This document shows, piece after piece, positions 18,837-27,867 of a DNA stretch of 64,000 nt. How positions within the stretch are numbered: the first letter of the stretch is position 1; each line of letters starts with the position of its first letter. The stretch is from positions 4,758,501 to 4,822,500 of the forward strand of contig NZ_JAOVZR010000001.1 of the NCBI RefSeq assembly GCF_026619415.1, given 5' to 3'. Both the position numbers and the translations under genes were made by a program. The stretch comes from Hoeflea algicola (GTDB taxonomy: Bacteria; Pseudomonadota; Alphaproteobacteria; Rhizobiales; Rhizobiaceae). The notes below the pieces were generated by a model, which had not been told where the DNA came from, made no database searches, and worked only from the letters and a program-made list of their open reading frames with translations.

Positions 18837-19057
18837 GCGGATCAACCGTGGATAGTTCGGGACGCGCCCGGATGGGGTGTTCAGCGTGACTTCTAGATGA
18901 TCTGGAGCCTTCGGGGAAAGCCTTTTTGTTGATCTTGCGCCGATGCCGCACCGTTTCGTTGACATCACAATTGTTTACGGCTCAGATTGCGCCGTAAATT
19001 TTGCCACATTCAGTCCCTTCAAGAGGGGACGCAAATTGATTGATCAAGGACTTCCCG

Positions 19058-19318
19058 ATGCGCTTTGCCATATCCGCCATATTGGCCCTTTCTGCCCTGC
19101 TTGCGCCGTTTGCTGCCTGGGCGCAAAGTGCTGATGTCGAGGCCACGATCACCGACGTCTCGACAGCTGAATTGACCATCAGCCTGGATGACGGCAAGGT
19201 CTACCAGGCCCCGACCGAGTTCAATTTTGAGGGGCTCGAATCCGGCGTCAAGGTTGTGGTGTTCTATACCGAAGTCGATGGCAAACGGCAGATTATCGAT
19301 CTCGAACTGGTTCAGTAG
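19058..19318 (+). CDS. DUF1344 domain secreted small protein
   Basis: An 86-residue protein with the signal peptide MRFAISAILALSALLAPFAAWA and a mature part of about 64 residues (ADVEATITDVSTAELTISLDDGKVYQAP...GVKVVVFYTEVDGKRQIIDLEL) that matches the DUF1344 pattern of short periplasmic beta-rich proteins in Rhizobiales. AAGGA lies 7 nt before the ATG at 19058; a TTG six codons earlier is possible but would spoil the signal peptide. Function unknown. Divergent from aroC, with a 221-nt gap in which I see no other feature. Confidence 0.75.
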   Translation: MRFAISAILALSALLAPFAAWAQSADVEATITDVSTAELTISLDDGKVYQAPTEFNFEGLESGVKVVVFYTEVDGKRQIIDLELVQ

Positions 19319-19380
19319 GCTCGAAGCGGTTCATACCGTCTACGATTCTTGGGATAGCGCTGCGTCTTGATTTTCCTGCC

Positions 19381-19851
19381 CTAATATCCCAGCGCCTTGC
19401 GTCGCATCAGTGCCTCTCTTGGCCAAAATGCCTCAACACTCGAATAGAAGATGTCAAAAGCGGGTATGTCCGCAGGCAAGCTGACCCATGGCAGTTTCGA
19501 GCGGGTGAAAATGTGAACGTCTGGCGGCAGATTGATCGGATCATCCAGAGTGCCGACCCGCAAGAATACCATCGTCTTGCGGCGGCCGTAATCGGACCAG
19601 ACAGTGGTGCCGCAAGCCTCGCAGCGATAAAGATCATGCGGGTTGCCGCTGTCGGTCGGCATGGTGAAGACCACCGTTTTTCCCTGATCGATCTCGATGT
19701 TGTCACGCTCGATGACAGCATTGACAACAAAGGCGCTGCCGGTCTGTCGTTGACAATCCTTGCAGTGGCAGCAATGCACGATCATCGGCTTCGACTTGAG
19801 CCGGTAGCGCAACGCACCGCAACCGCATCCTCCAGTCAATTCCGTAGCCAT
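19381..19851 (-). CDS. GFA family protein (glutathione-dependent formaldehyde-activating enzyme/centromere protein V fold)
   Basis: A 156-residue zinc protein. All the expected cysteines are present: GGCGCGALRY near the N-terminus, HCCHCKDCQRQTGSAF (about 27-42) and RCEACGTTVW (about 77-86). The C-terminus has the usual family features, including FTRSKLPWVSLPADIPAF. GFA-type proteins are often annotated as formaldehyde-activating, but most family members have no proven activity. It is preceded by a 117-nt gap to the phosphatase gene and stands alone. Confidence 0.9.
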   Translation of the reverse strand: MATELTGGCGCGALRYRLKSKPMIVHCCHCKDCQRQTGSAFVVNAVIERDNIEIDQGKTVVFTMPTDSGNPHDLYRCEACGTTVWSDYGRRKTMVFLRVGTLDDPINLPPDVHIFTRSKLPWVSLPADIPAFDIFYSSVEAFWPREALMRRKALGY

Positions 19852-19968
19852 ATCGCCTCCGTTTCCAACCGTCCCCGATGCTCAATAACTCCCACGCAGT
19901 CGAGTACACCAAGCCAACCGTCCGGATTTGTCCGATACTGGCTCACGATCAGGCCCTTCGCAAAGCGC

Positions 19969-20556
19969 TCAGATCCAGCCGATTTTGGTCCCGTCGGTCT
20001 TCAGGATGCGATCCTGCGGGATATCCAGCAGCGCGGCTTCTTCGCCATCGATCTTGCCGATACGCTCGAACATCGTCCGGATGACACCGCCATGGGCAAC
20101 GCAAATGGTTGGCCGGGTGACGGTTGGCAGGTACCGGTCGATGCGCTCGGCGAGCATCGCATAGCTTTCCGCGGTAGCCCCGGGCGGGCGAAACCGCCAT
20201 TTGCCGCGCTCGCGTTCGGCGATGCGCTCGGGTGAATCCACCCCGATGTCGGCCAGTGTGAAGCCTTCCCAGTCACCGAATGACAGTTCGATCAGCAACG
20301 GCTCAATGCGATAGTTGGTGGGGTCAAGAGCGGCGGCGCCGCGCACCAGTTCCATGGTTTCGCGGGTTCGACCCAGCGGGCTTGCCACCCAGTCGAATTC
20401 TTCAAGTGGCAATTCGAGCTTCGCTGCCGCGAGCGCGCGGCCATTGCCGCGGGCCTGCTCGCGCCCGGTGGCATTGAGCGGGATATCGCGCGCACCTTGA
20501 AGCCTTTCATCCCGATTATAGTCGGTCTGGCCATGTCGGATCACATAGAGAAGCAT
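19969..20556 (-). CDS. Histidine phosphatase family protein (phosphoglycerate mutase-like)
   Basis: A 195-residue enzyme opening LLYVIRHGQTDYNRDERLQG, the RHG catalytic motif with His 9 as the phosphorylated nucleophile. ELSFGDWEGFTLADI and CVAHGGVIRTMFE supply the remaining active-site Glu and second His. Such proteins may be cofactor-dependent mutases, alpha-ribazole phosphatase-like enzymes or broad phosphatases; the small size favours a phosphatase. It lies downstream of fabI, separated by a strong hairpin at 20600-20631. Confidence 0.9.
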   Translation of the reverse strand: MLLYVIRHGQTDYNRDERLQGARDIPLNATGREQARGNGRALAAAKLELPLEEFDWVASPLGRTRETMELVRGAAALDPTNYRIEPLLIELSFGDWEGFTLADIGVDSPERIAERERGKWRFRPPGATAESYAMLAERIDRYLPTVTRPTICVAHGGVIRTMFERIGKIDGEEAALLDIPQDRILKTDGTKIGWI

Positions 20557-20599
20557 GTCACGCTTTCGGATTGGATGCGGTCAAACGATGCTGATGCTT

Positions 20600-20631
20600 G
20601 CCATGCCCAAATGGCATCATTTGGGCATGGC
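20600..20631. terminator. Strong hairpin between fabI and the histidine phosphatase gene
   Basis: A perfect 14-bp inverted repeat GCCATGCCCAAATG / CATTTGGGCATGGC with a 4-nt GCAT loop. On the minus strand it follows fabI and is followed by a weakly T-rich stretch (CGTTTGACC), so it probably terminates or attenuates read-through into the phosphatase gene. Confidence 0.6.
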
Positions 20632-20684
20632 GTGCACGCATCAGATTAAAGCTAATATGCGCGTTCTACCGAACGCGCGGCCTT

Positions 20685-21497
20685 TCAGACGACGCTGATG
20701 TCCGGCGCGTCGACGGCTTTCATGCCCACGGTGTGATAACCCGAATCGACATGCAGGATTTCGCCGGTGACGCCACGCGACAGGTCCGAAACCAGGTACA
20801 TGGCCGAATCGCCCACTTCGTCGATGGTCACGGTCCGCTTCAGCGGCGAATTGTACTCGTTCCACTTCAGAATATAGCGGAAATCGCCAATGCCGGAGGC
20901 CGCGAGCGTCTTGATCGGGCCTGCCGAGATCGCGTTGACACGGATATTGGAACCGCCCAGATCAACCGCCAGATAGCGCACGCTGGCTTCCAGCGCGGCC
21001 TTGGCGACGCCCATCACATTGTAATGCGGCATCACCTTTTCCGCGCCGTAATAGGTCAGCGTCAGGATTGATCCGCCATCGGTCATCAACGGTTCGGCGC
21101 GTTTGGCCACCGCGGTCAGTGAATAGACCGAGATTTCCATCGTCCGGTTGAAGTTCTCGCGGCTTGTCTCGACATAGCGGCCGGTGAGCTCGTCCTTGTC
21201 GGAAAACGCGATGGCGTGAACCACAAAATCGAGCTTGCCCCATTTGCTTCCAATCTCGGCGAATACAGCGTCGATGCTGTCGAGATCGGTTACGTCGCAA
21301 TGACCGGCGACAATCGCGCCGAGATCGGCGGCAAGGGGTTCGACGCGTTTCTTCAACGCGTCCCCCTGATAGGTCAGGGCGAGTTCGGCGCCGGCGTCGG
21401 CGCAAGCCTTGGCGATGCCCCAGGCAATCGACCGATTGTTCGCCACGCCCATGATCAGGCCGCGTTTGCCTTTCATCAGGCCGGAAGTGTCAGCCAT
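20685..21497 (-). CDS. fabI: Enoyl-ACP reductase (NADH) FabI
   Basis: A 270-residue short-chain dehydrogenase fold enzyme catalysing the last reduction of each fatty-acid elongation cycle. The FabI-type cofactor motif GVANNRSIAWGIAKA (about residues 15-29) and the catalytic YYGAEKVMPHYNVMGVAKAAL (Tyr...Lys spacing) are present. Length is normal. The ATG at 21495-21497 (MADTSGLMKGKRG) was chosen over longer forms because conserved homology starts here and GGGAGAC precedes it. It is the target class of triclosan-like inhibitors. Confidence 0.95.
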   Translation of the reverse strand: MADTSGLMKGKRGLIMGVANNRSIAWGIAKACADAGAELALTYQGDALKKRVEPLAADLGAIVAGHCDVTDLDSIDAVFAEIGSKWGKLDFVVHAIAFSDKDELTGRYVETSRENFNRTMEISVYSLTAVAKRAEPLMTDGGSILTLTYYGAEKVMPHYNVMGVAKAALEASVRYLAVDLGGSNIRVNAISAGPIKTLAASGIGDFRYILKWNEYNSPLKRTVTIDEVGDSAMYLVSDLSRGVTGEILHVDSGYHTVGMKAVDAPDISVV

Positions 21498-21611
21498 TGC
21501 AGTCTCCCTCGAATTGGTCGGGCAGGCTATGGCACACGGTGCCATTAGCTGCAAGTCGCGGCTTTTGGGGACACGCGATCACGACAGGTTATCCCACACT
21601 GAATGGCAGGA

Positions 21612-22637
21612 TCATAGAAACCAGGCCTTGCGGCTTGATCGCATAAGGTCTGTCAATCGCGGATCCGGCTTTTCCGGCAACATAACCCGCAATTGGACAT
21701 GAAGGGCACCGCGCTGGCCATCGGCGCGCATCAGCCCCTTGCCGGCGACACGCAGTACGGTGTCCGAGCCGGACCATTCCGGAATGGTGATCCGCACCGG
21801 ACCGTCGAGGCTGTTATAGACAAAACTTCCACCCAACACTGCCTCGATCAGATCGATTGCCTGTTCGCCATGCAGGTCGGCGCCGTTTGAACGGAAGCGC
21901 GGATGGTCTTCATGGCGCAAGGTGACAATCACGTCGCCATAGGCTGAAGGATCGGGCGAGGGGACGGTGATTTCTGCCCCGTCCACCGATCCCGGAGGTG
22001 CGGAAAAGGCGACGGCCCGATCTTCGCCAAACACGATCTCGCCGCTGTATCCGGCCATCGCGGTCTCAAGACTGATGTCGATTTGCTGCCTGGTGGCCGG
22101 CAATCCGCCGCTGGACGCCTTACGGGTTTTCCACTTGGCAAACAGTGCGTCGAGTGTGGCCAACGGATCGTCGTCCAGTCCAGGTGCGTTCGTCTCGGTT
22201 CTGCGACCGGTGGTTTGGGCGGTTCGCGCAGCCTCCTCGCGGGTCTGTTTCGACGCCGCTTCGCCGAATATGTGCGCAACCATGTCGTCGAAGCTGGCTT
22301 CGTCGCGCGTATTGGTCTGGCTGTTTGCGGAATCCGCGTTCGCCGCCGTGCGGCGCGCCTGCTTGAAGGCGGCAAAGGGATTGGCGGCGAAGCCGCGTAC
22401 CGGCCTGGTTCGCTTGCGTCCGCGGGCGTCGATGACACCGCTGTCGAACTTGAGCCGCAGATCCGGATCAATCAGCAATTTGTAAGCCTGCGAAATCTCG
22501 GAAAAGCGAGCGCCCGCCTGAGGGTCGTCACGCTTCTGGTCAGGATGCCACGCCTTGGCGAGATGACGGTAAGCACTCTTGATATCTTCAGCTCTGGCGG
22601 ACTTACTGACGCCGAGCACCGTGTACGGACTACGCAT
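21612..22637 (-). CDS. J-domain protein with DnaJ C-terminal substrate-binding region (CbpA-like)
   Basis: A 341-residue co-chaperone. Residues 1-70 form a J domain with the HPD motif (AKAWHPDQKRDD), needed to stimulate DnaK. A low-complexity linker (about 75-180) holds a short FDDMVAHIFGEA helix and many charged residues. The C-terminal 160 residues resemble the DnaJ C-terminal beta-sandwich (QIDISLETAMAGYSGEIVF, HPRFRSNGADLHGEQAIDLIEAVLGG). The zinc-finger repeats of true DnaJ are absent. It lies upstream of fabI on the same strand. Confidence 0.85.
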   Translation of the reverse strand: MRSPYTVLGVSKSARAEDIKSAYRHLAKAWHPDQKRDDPQAGARFSEISQAYKLLIDPDLRLKFDSGVIDARGRKRTRPVRGFAANPFAAFKQARRTAANADSANSQTNTRDEASFDDMVAHIFGEAASKQTREEAARTAQTTGRRTETNAPGLDDDPLATLDALFAKWKTRKASSGGLPATRQQIDISLETAMAGYSGEIVFGEDRAVAFSAPPGSVDGAEITVPSPDPSAYGDVIVTLRHEDHPRFRSNGADLHGEQAIDLIEAVLGGSFVYNSLDGPVRITIPEWSGSDTVLRVAGKGLMRADGQRGALHVQLRVMLPEKPDPRLTDLMRSSRKAWFL

Positions 22638-22767
22638 GATACTTTCCCGTATGGGCTTGTCTTATCAAAACCTACCGGTGATTTGCTAACCATCCGTGTA
22701 TGAACGAAAATTAGCGGGAGGAATGAAGTCGCGGGTCGGGAAGTGTCGGTAAAGGTTCGGCGCAGCC

Positions 22768-23253
22768 TCAGCTGCCGGCCCGCTCGAAGCTGTCCATGCC
22801 CCATGCGCCCGTTGTCAGGCGGCAGACGCGGCCATTGAACAGCGCTACGCCGTCAAATCCGTGACGCGTAGTCTGAAACACCCGGCAGCTTGTGGCTCCA
22901 TCGTTCTGACTGACGATGTCCGAAATGACCCCGGCCGATCCGGTCAACGCATTCGACCATGGATGCGGGTTGATCAGTTGATCTTCGGTCAATTCGCCGA
23001 GCAGGTCGCCGATGACAGTTTCGTCGGACATGATTTCGCTGTCTGCCGACAGTGGCGCGATCGAACCGGTGGTCATGGGGTCGAGAGACAGGGCTGAAAC
23101 CGCATCTCTGCCGCTTCGCATGCACCCCGATGCGCCGAGCAGGATCGGCAACATCAGCGCCAAAAGCGCGCGCCGCCTGTGCCTGGCCTTTTCGGCTCTG
23201 TCCGCATCTGTTAGGTCGTTTGCCAATGTGATGCCGCTCAATTCAGGATGCAT
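22768..23253 (-). CDS. RT0821/Lpp0805 family surface lipoprotein
   Basis: A 161-residue protein. A hydrophobic segment RRRALLALMLPILLGASGC ends in a lipobox-like LGASGC, so the mature form is probably lipid-anchored at Cys 44. The C-terminal part (HPWSNALTGSAGVISDIV...CRVFQTTRHGFDGVALFNGRVCRL) matches the RT0821/Lpp0805 family, whose function is unknown. The 30 residues before the hydrophobic segment are unusually long for a lipoprotein signal, so the real start may be internal. The annotated start is only 11 nt from the pdxH start on the other strand. Confidence 0.75.
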   Translation of the reverse strand: MHPELSGITLANDLTDADRAEKARHRRRALLALMLPILLGASGCMRSGRDAVSALSLDPMTTGSIAPLSADSEIMSDETVIGDLLGELTEDQLINPHPWSNALTGSAGVISDIVSQNDGATSCRVFQTTRHGFDGVALFNGRVCRLTTGAWGMDSFERAGS

Positions 23254-23264
23254 GAGGCAATAGT

Positions 23265-23879
23265 ATGACCGAAACAGGGTTAACGACTGGTGACTTTACC
23301 GCGGCAGAGGAGCCTTATCAGCTGTTCGCCGAATGGCTCGAGGATGCGACCGCATCCGAACCCAATGATGCCAACGCGCTGGCGCTCGCCACTGTGGATG
23401 CGGATGGACTTCCCAATGTGCGGATGGTGCTGCTCAAGGGCTTCGATCACCGCGGCTTTGTGTTCTACACAAATTTCGAAAGCCGGAAGGGTGAGGAAAT
23501 CCTTGGCGCGATGAAGGCAGCCATGTGTTTCCATTGGAAATCGCTGCGTCGTCAGGTGCGGATTCGTGGCGCGGTCGAGCAGGTCAGCAACAGCGAAGCC
23601 GATGAATATTATGCGTCGCGTCCGCGCGGTAGCCGAATCGGGGCCTGGGCCTCAAAACAGTCGCGTCCGCTGGAAGGCCGGTTTGCGCTGGAAAAGGCGG
23701 TCGCGGAATATACCGCCAAATATGCCATCGGTCAGATACCGCGCCCGCCGCACTGGTCAGGTTTTCGAATTGTGCCGCAATCCATCGAATTCTGGCATGA
23801 CCGGCCGTTCCGGCTGCATGACCGGGTGGTGTTCAGCCGTACCGATAAGACCTGGGAAAAGACTCGACTTTATCCCTGA
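23265..23879 (+). CDS. pdxH: Pyridoxamine 5'-phosphate oxidase
   Basis: A 204-residue FMN enzyme that oxidises pyridoxine or pyridoxamine 5'-phosphate to pyridoxal 5'-phosphate. Signatures are [20 protein letters not shown] (about 54-73), [17 protein letters not shown] (about 86-102) and the C-terminal signature with [14 protein letters not shown]...W...RLYP. Length is normal. Head-to-head with the lipoprotein gene, and its last 10 nt overlap the end of the polysaccharide deacetylase gene. The ribosome binding site GAGGCAA is modest. Confidence 0.96.
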   Translation: MTETGLTTGDFTAAEEPYQLFAEWLEDATASEPNDANALALATVDADGLPNVRMVLLKGFDHRGFVFYTNFESRKGEEILGAMKAAMCFHWKSLRRQVRIRGAVEQVSNSEADEYYASRPRGSRIGAWASKQSRPLEGRFALEKAVAEYTAKYAIGQIPRPPHWSGFRIVPQSIEFWHDRPFRLHDRVVFSRTDKTWEKTRLYP

Positions 23880-24937
23880 CCGCGGCCGGAAAGCGCGAAC
23901 GGGATACCCGAGGCGAGGGCGCCGACATAGCGGCTCTTCTGATAATAGCCGTTCAATGAAATCCGCTTGAGAGCGTAACGTTCATTCAGGCTGCGGCGGG
24001 TAAGAACGCCGGGGTTGGTTGTTACAGCCAGCGTAAATCCCAGATCTTGCGCCGCTTGAAATTCTCGGGGCCCGGCAGCGCATGAATCGCCGTAGGGATA
24101 AGCCAGCGTTGTCGGGGATGTGCCGGTTATCATCGCAACCCTTTGTGCTGACTGGGTGATCTCCGCCATCATTCGATCGGCTTGCAAATGCGCCAGATTG
24201 ACATGGGCAATGGTGTGAGCGCCAAGCCGTGCAAGCGGGGTCTCGGCAAGCGCGCGTAGTTCCTGCTCGTTCATTACTTCGCGGTCGACTATGCCTGTCG
24301 GACAGATGCCCTCTGCCCGAGCCAGATTGTCGAGTTGGGCGATTATCTCATCCTGATGGGCACAGGCCAGCGCCTTGTGCAGCCGGTCGAATGCCGCGTA
24401 TTTCTCCAACAGGGTCCGTGTCCGAAGCGAGATTTCACCCTTGCCGAAGTCGAAGGTGAATTGGTCAAGGCTGCCAATCAGTTGTTCCGCCGTCTCCCAC
24501 CAGATCGAGTGGGTGCGGTCAACAAAGCCACCCGAGATGAATATCGTGTAGGGAACGCCATGTTCCTCAAACACCGGGCGCGCGAACCGGTCGTTGTCGC
24601 GATATCCGTCATCCAGGGTAAAAACCATCGCCGGGCCGGGAGGATTGGGCTGCGCGAGAAATTCCGGTAGGTCCTCGAGAGCCACGGGAACATGGCCGTC
24701 GGCCTTCAGTTTGGTGATGCTCTGGTCGAGAAATTCGGGCGTGATGGTCAGGTGCGCAACCGGATCAAAGTGTTTTTCGATAGCCGGCCGTACGTGATGC
24801 AGGGTGAAAATCGCTCCCAACCCGCGGGCTGTCGGCATCAGTCCCGATTTTGCCAGCAGGGACACGGCCTCAAGCCCGCCCTGGATGGCGGCACGCTTGA
24901 CCATGCGACGTGCGGCGACTGTATTCGGACCGTGCAT
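23870..24937 (-). CDS. Polysaccharide deacetylase (NodB homology domain) family protein
   Basis: A 355-residue protein with the NodB-type metal-binding motif [11 protein letters not shown] (about residues 104-114, the first Asp being catalytic) and further family elements [14 protein letters not shown] (His pair, about 231-244) and [11 protein letters not shown]. The enzymes remove N- or O-acetyl groups from cell-wall or exopolysaccharide sugars. No clear signal peptide is visible, so location is uncertain. Similar genes in rhizobia are linked to surface polysaccharides, but no glycan cluster surrounds this one. Confidence 0.87.
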   Translation of the reverse strand: MHGPNTVAARRMVKRAAIQGGLEAVSLLAKSGLMPTARGLGAIFTLHHVRPAIEKHFDPVAHLTITPEFLDQSITKLKADGHVPVALEDLPEFLAQPNPPGPAMVFTLDDGYRDNDRFARPVFEEHGVPYTIFISGGFVDRTHSIWWETAEQLIGSLDQFTFDFGKGEISLRTRTLLEKYAAFDRLHKALACAHQDEIIAQLDNLARAEGICPTGIVDREVMNEQELRALAETPLARLGAHTIAHVNLAHLQADRMMAEITQSAQRVAMITGTSPTTLAYPYGDSCAAGPREFQAAQDLGFTLAVTTNPGVLTRRSLNERYALKRISLNGYYQKSRYVGALASGIPFALSGRGQG

Positions 24938-25111
24938 AAACCGTTCCCGGGCGCTGAATGCGCTTACGAAGTCAGCTTAATAGCAGTCCTGACTTAACCG
25001 ATGTTGAATCGAGCGCGCGTTTTTTCGCAATGCCGGTTCTTGCCGCCAGTCATCGCCGTCTTCAGGCCGTATTTCGTGGTCAGTTATCGCGTGACACTGC
25101 CTCATTAGCGG

Positions 25112-26539
25112 TCAGGTCTGGGTGCCACCGATGGTCATCGCGTTCATCAGCAAGTGCGGTTGCCCGACACCCACTGGAACGCTCTGGCCACCCTTGCCGC
25201 ACATGCCGATGCCGGTATCGAGAGCGGAATCATCGCCGACCATGGAGATCCGCTGCATGGCTTCCGGACCGTTGCCGATCAGCATAGCCCCCGTGACCGG
25301 CGCGCCGATCTTGCCGTCCTCGATCATGTAGGCTTCGGTGCAACCGAAAACGAACTTGCCCGACGTGATGTCCACCTGGCCGCCACCGAAGGACACCGCG
25401 TAAAGACCTTTCTTCACCGAAGCGATCATCTCTGCGGGGCTCCTGTCCCCAGACAGCATATAGGTATTGGTCATGCGCGGCATCGGTTGGTGAGCGTAGG
25501 ACTGGCGACGCCCGTTGCCGGTGGCTTTCATGCCCATCAGCCGTGCGTTCTGGCGGTCCTGCATGTAGCCAACCAGAATACCGTCCTCAATCAGTACATT
25601 ATAGCCCGAAGGCGTGCCTTCATCATCCACCGATAGCGAGCCTCGGCGGCCCTCAAGGGTCCCGTCATCGACCACGGTGACGCCCTTCGACGCCACCCGC
25701 TCGCCGAGAAGGCCGGCAAAGGCCGAGGTTTTCTTGCGGTTGAAATCACCTTCGAGACCATGCCCGACGGCTTCGTGCAGCATCACCCCTGGCCAACCCG
25801 CGCCAAGCACCACATCCAGCGTTCCCGCAGGTGCCGGGATTGCGTCAAGATTGACCAGCGCCTGGCGCAAGGCCTCGTCGGCGCCGTGCCGCCAGCTTTG
25901 TTCGGTCAGAAAATCACCGAACAGCTTGCGTCCGCCCATGCCGTAGGAGCCGTTTTCCTGCCGGTCACCAACCCCGGCAACCACCGAAATATTGAGCCGC
26001 GTCATCGGCCGCACATCGCGCACGCGGTGACCATCGGCGCGCAGGATCTCGACAACCTGCCAATTGGCGGCGATCGAGACCGACACCTGGCGCACGCGTT
26101 CGTCCTTGCCGCGAAGGTAGGCGTCGATGCTCTGCAGCAGTTTCACCTTTTCTTCAAAGCCGGGTGCTGAGAGCGGGTTCTGTGCCGTGTAAAGCAGCTT
26201 GTTGGTGCGTTGCGGGGCGGCAGAATAGGTGCCGTTGGCGCCATGGGTAACGGCGGACACCGCGTCGGCAGCCCTCAACAGGGCTGCTTCCGAGAGCTCG
26301 CCCGAGTGCGCATAGCCCGAGCTTTCGCCCAGAACCGAGCGCAGGCCGAATCCGCGATCGGTCGAATAGTTGCCGGATTTCAGCTTGCCATTGTCAAACA
26401 GCAGCGATTCGCTTTCCTCGTATTCGAGATAGAGCTCGCCGTCGTCAGCGCCCCTCAATGCGTTGGCGACGATTCGCTCCAGTTTTGCTTCCGAGACGTC
26501 GAATTGGCTGGTGAGCGCGTCCTGCATGACAATGTCCAT
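25112..26539 (-). CDS. tldD: Metalloprotease TldD
   Basis: A 475-residue member of the TldD/PmbA (U62) family. The zinc-binding motif MLHEAVGHGLEGDFNRKKTSAF (HExxxH type, about residue 253) is intact. TldD pairs with TldE/PmbA to degrade unfolded peptides and process ribosomal peptides such as microcin B17; the partner is not in the window. Two close starts exist (26539 and 26527). Its location just before the cytochrome oxidase genes is typical for Rhizobiales. Confidence 0.95.
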   Translation of the reverse strand: MDIVMQDALTSQFDVSEAKLERIVANALRGADDGELYLEYEESESLLFDNGKLKSGNYSTDRGFGLRSVLGESSGYAHSGELSEAALLRAADAVSAVTHGANGTYSAAPQRTNKLLYTAQNPLSAPGFEEKVKLLQSIDAYLRGKDERVRQVSVSIAANWQVVEILRADGHRVRDVRPMTRLNISVVAGVGDRQENGSYGMGGRKLFGDFLTEQSWRHGADEALRQALVNLDAIPAPAGTLDVVLGAGWPGVMLHEAVGHGLEGDFNRKKTSAFAGLLGERVASKGVTVVDDGTLEGRRGSLSVDDEGTPSGYNVLIEDGILVGYMQDRQNARLMGMKATGNGRRQSYAHQPMPRMTNTYMLSGDRSPAEMIASVKKGLYAVSFGGGQVDITSGKFVFGCTEAYMIEDGKIGAPVTGAMLIGNGPEAMQRISMVGDDSALDTGIGMCGKGGQSVPVGVGQPHLLMNAMTIGGTQT

Positions 26540-26625
26540 TTCTGATCGAATCCTGATCCTGTATATAGGTAATCTCGCAGCGATTGGAACACAGCGGCGC
26601 GTCTGCTGCCGGAGGGAGAGCGTCG

Positions 26626-26931
26626 ATGGACAAGATCACCGTGGAAAACGTCAACCAGCCAGGCAAATCGTCACGAGTCGACGCCACCAAATATCTGGCC
26701 ATGTGCGAGGCCATCGAAACAGTTCTGAAAAACGCCGATACGCCGATGACCTATGCACAGATCAAGCAGGCCATTTTGCCGATTCTGCCGCAGCAGCTGT
26801 TTCCAGCCGGAGCAACAGCCGGCTGGTGGATCAAGGTGGTTCAGCTTGATCTCGAAGCAAAGGGTAATCTGGCGCGGACGTCCTACAAGCCCTTGCGGTT
26901 TCATCTTACCGGCAGCGGGGCAGGGGACTGA
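26626..26931 (+). CDS. DUF6958 family protein (101 aa)
   Basis: A small protein opening MDKITVENVNQPGKSSRVDATKYLAMCEAI and containing PMTYAQIKQAILPILPQQLFPAGATAGWWIKVVQLDLEAKG, which fits the DUF6958 pattern. The fold looks like a small winged-helix domain, but the role is unknown. GGAGGGAG precedes the ATG at 26626 with good spacing. No signal peptide, so cytoplasmic. It sits alone between tldD (divergent) and ialB (convergent). Confidence 0.75.
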   Translation: MDKITVENVNQPGKSSRVDATKYLAMCEAIETVLKNADTPMTYAQIKQAILPILPQQLFPAGATAGWWIKVVQLDLEAKGNLARTSYKPLRFHLTGSGAGD

Positions 26932-26970
26932 GATCGCACCTTTGTCCAGGCAGTCAGCCAGTTGGCTGGT

Positions 26971-27501
26971 TCACGGAAGCGCGGCGTAGCCTTCTGTGAA
27001 GCCCGCGAGATCGACCGGGATGCCGATACCTTCTTCTGGAGTCTGGAACACGATGAAGGTTGCCGTAGTGCCGCCGCGCAACGTGGTCAGCAGCGTATCG
27101 TCGAGAATCACCTCGGCGTAACAGCCGTCGGAGAAGCACCGCACGAAATAGGCACGCCCGATATCCTTGCCATCGACATTGAGGCCGAGGCCGGAGGGCA
27201 GCAGCACACCAAGTGGTGCCAGCACCCTGAGAATGCGCGCCTGCTGGTCGGCTGTCTTTAGCACCACCACTGACAGACCGACTTCGGGCCGATCATCGGC
27301 GATGACATTCTGCATCAGCGCGCATTGCTCGCCGGGCGCGCCCGCCGGGGTGTCGCAGGCGATCGACCAGGAACCATGCGAGGATTTCACCTTGCCGGCC
27401 TGCTGAGCGAGCGCTGCAGACGTATTGGGAAGGCCTGTCGCAAGCGCAAACAGGGCCAGCCCCACGGCCATGGCCGGTTTCGATTTCAAAGCAAATGCCA
27501 T
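26971..27501 (-). CDS. Invasion associated locus B (IalB) family protein
   Basis: A 176-residue protein with a signal peptide (MAFALKSKPAMAVGLALFALATG, cleavage near ALAQQA). The body has the IalB pattern: HGSWSIACDTPAG with paired Cys, QCALMQNVI, and VRCFSDGCYAEVILDD with two further Cys likely forming disulfides in the periplasm. IalB was first linked to Bartonella erythrocyte invasion, but homologues occur throughout free-living Rhizobiales and their function there is unknown. The start at 27501 was chosen for the signal peptide. Divergent from coxB. Confidence 0.87.
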   Translation of the reverse strand: MAFALKSKPAMAVGLALFALATGLPNTSAALAQQAGKVKSSHGSWSIACDTPAGAPGEQCALMQNVIADDRPEVGLSVVVLKTADQQARILRVLAPLGVLLPSGLGLNVDGKDIGRAYFVRCFSDGCYAEVILDDTLLTTLRGGTTATFIVFQTPEEGIGIPVDLAGFTEGYAALP

Positions 27502-27867
27502 TTTAACTCCACGGGCCGCCGAATCACCTGACAATTTGTAGATGCGCTCGGCCAAATTGGAACCCTTCAGGCCCACTCTCTTCTGTTTTCTGCGGCAAAA
27601 ATGCGGCCTGGCCCCAATCCCGCACCAAAGACATACGTCTCAGACGCGCGGGACTGGCGTTCTGGAGGGGAATATGCTCAATAAAACGGGCTTCATCCAC
27701 AAAAATGATGGCCCGACCGCTTTTGCCCCCATGGGCGCGAATATATGCCGCATCATCCTATAATGACGACTGTTGCGGACGGTGCCGTTCTGTGGTTTTA
27801 AGCTGCAATCATATTGAGGGATTTCGCCTGAGCCACCAGGCGGCACGATACTCGAGGGAGAAATAAC
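27502..27867. other. 366-nt intergenic region between ialB and coxB, presumed promoter and leader of the cox operon
   Basis: The gap between divergent ialB and coxB must hold promoters for both. I see a possible small ORF (27674-27763) with a strong Shine-Dalgarno and a short hairpin GCCTG / CAGGC at 27826-27841 just before coxB. A GAGGGAG ribosome binding site leads into the GTG start of coxB. No riboswitch or known operator was recognised. Confidence 0.5.
27674..27763 (+). CDS. Possible 29-aa leader peptide upstream of coxB
   Basis: ATG at 27674 is preceded by TCTGGAGGGGAAT, one of the best Shine-Dalgarno sequences in the window, and reads MLNKTGFIHKNDGP followed by 15 more residues to a TAA. 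It lies about 100 nt before coxB on the same strand. There is no homology argument and it may be spurious; translation of a leader ORF before an oxidase operon would be a plausible regulatory device. Confidence 0.25.
   Translation: MLNKTGFIHKNDGPTAFAPMGANICRIIL

Noticed and set aside
16630..18960. Possible FMN riboswitch for ribB
   Set aside because: No RFN-type conserved blocks are visible upstream of aroC or between aroC and ribBX.
19034..19048. TTGATTGATCAA as a second FNR-like site
   Set aside because: The half-sites are only 2 nt apart instead of 4, so it does not fit FNR geometry; it overlaps the translation start region of the DUF1344 gene.
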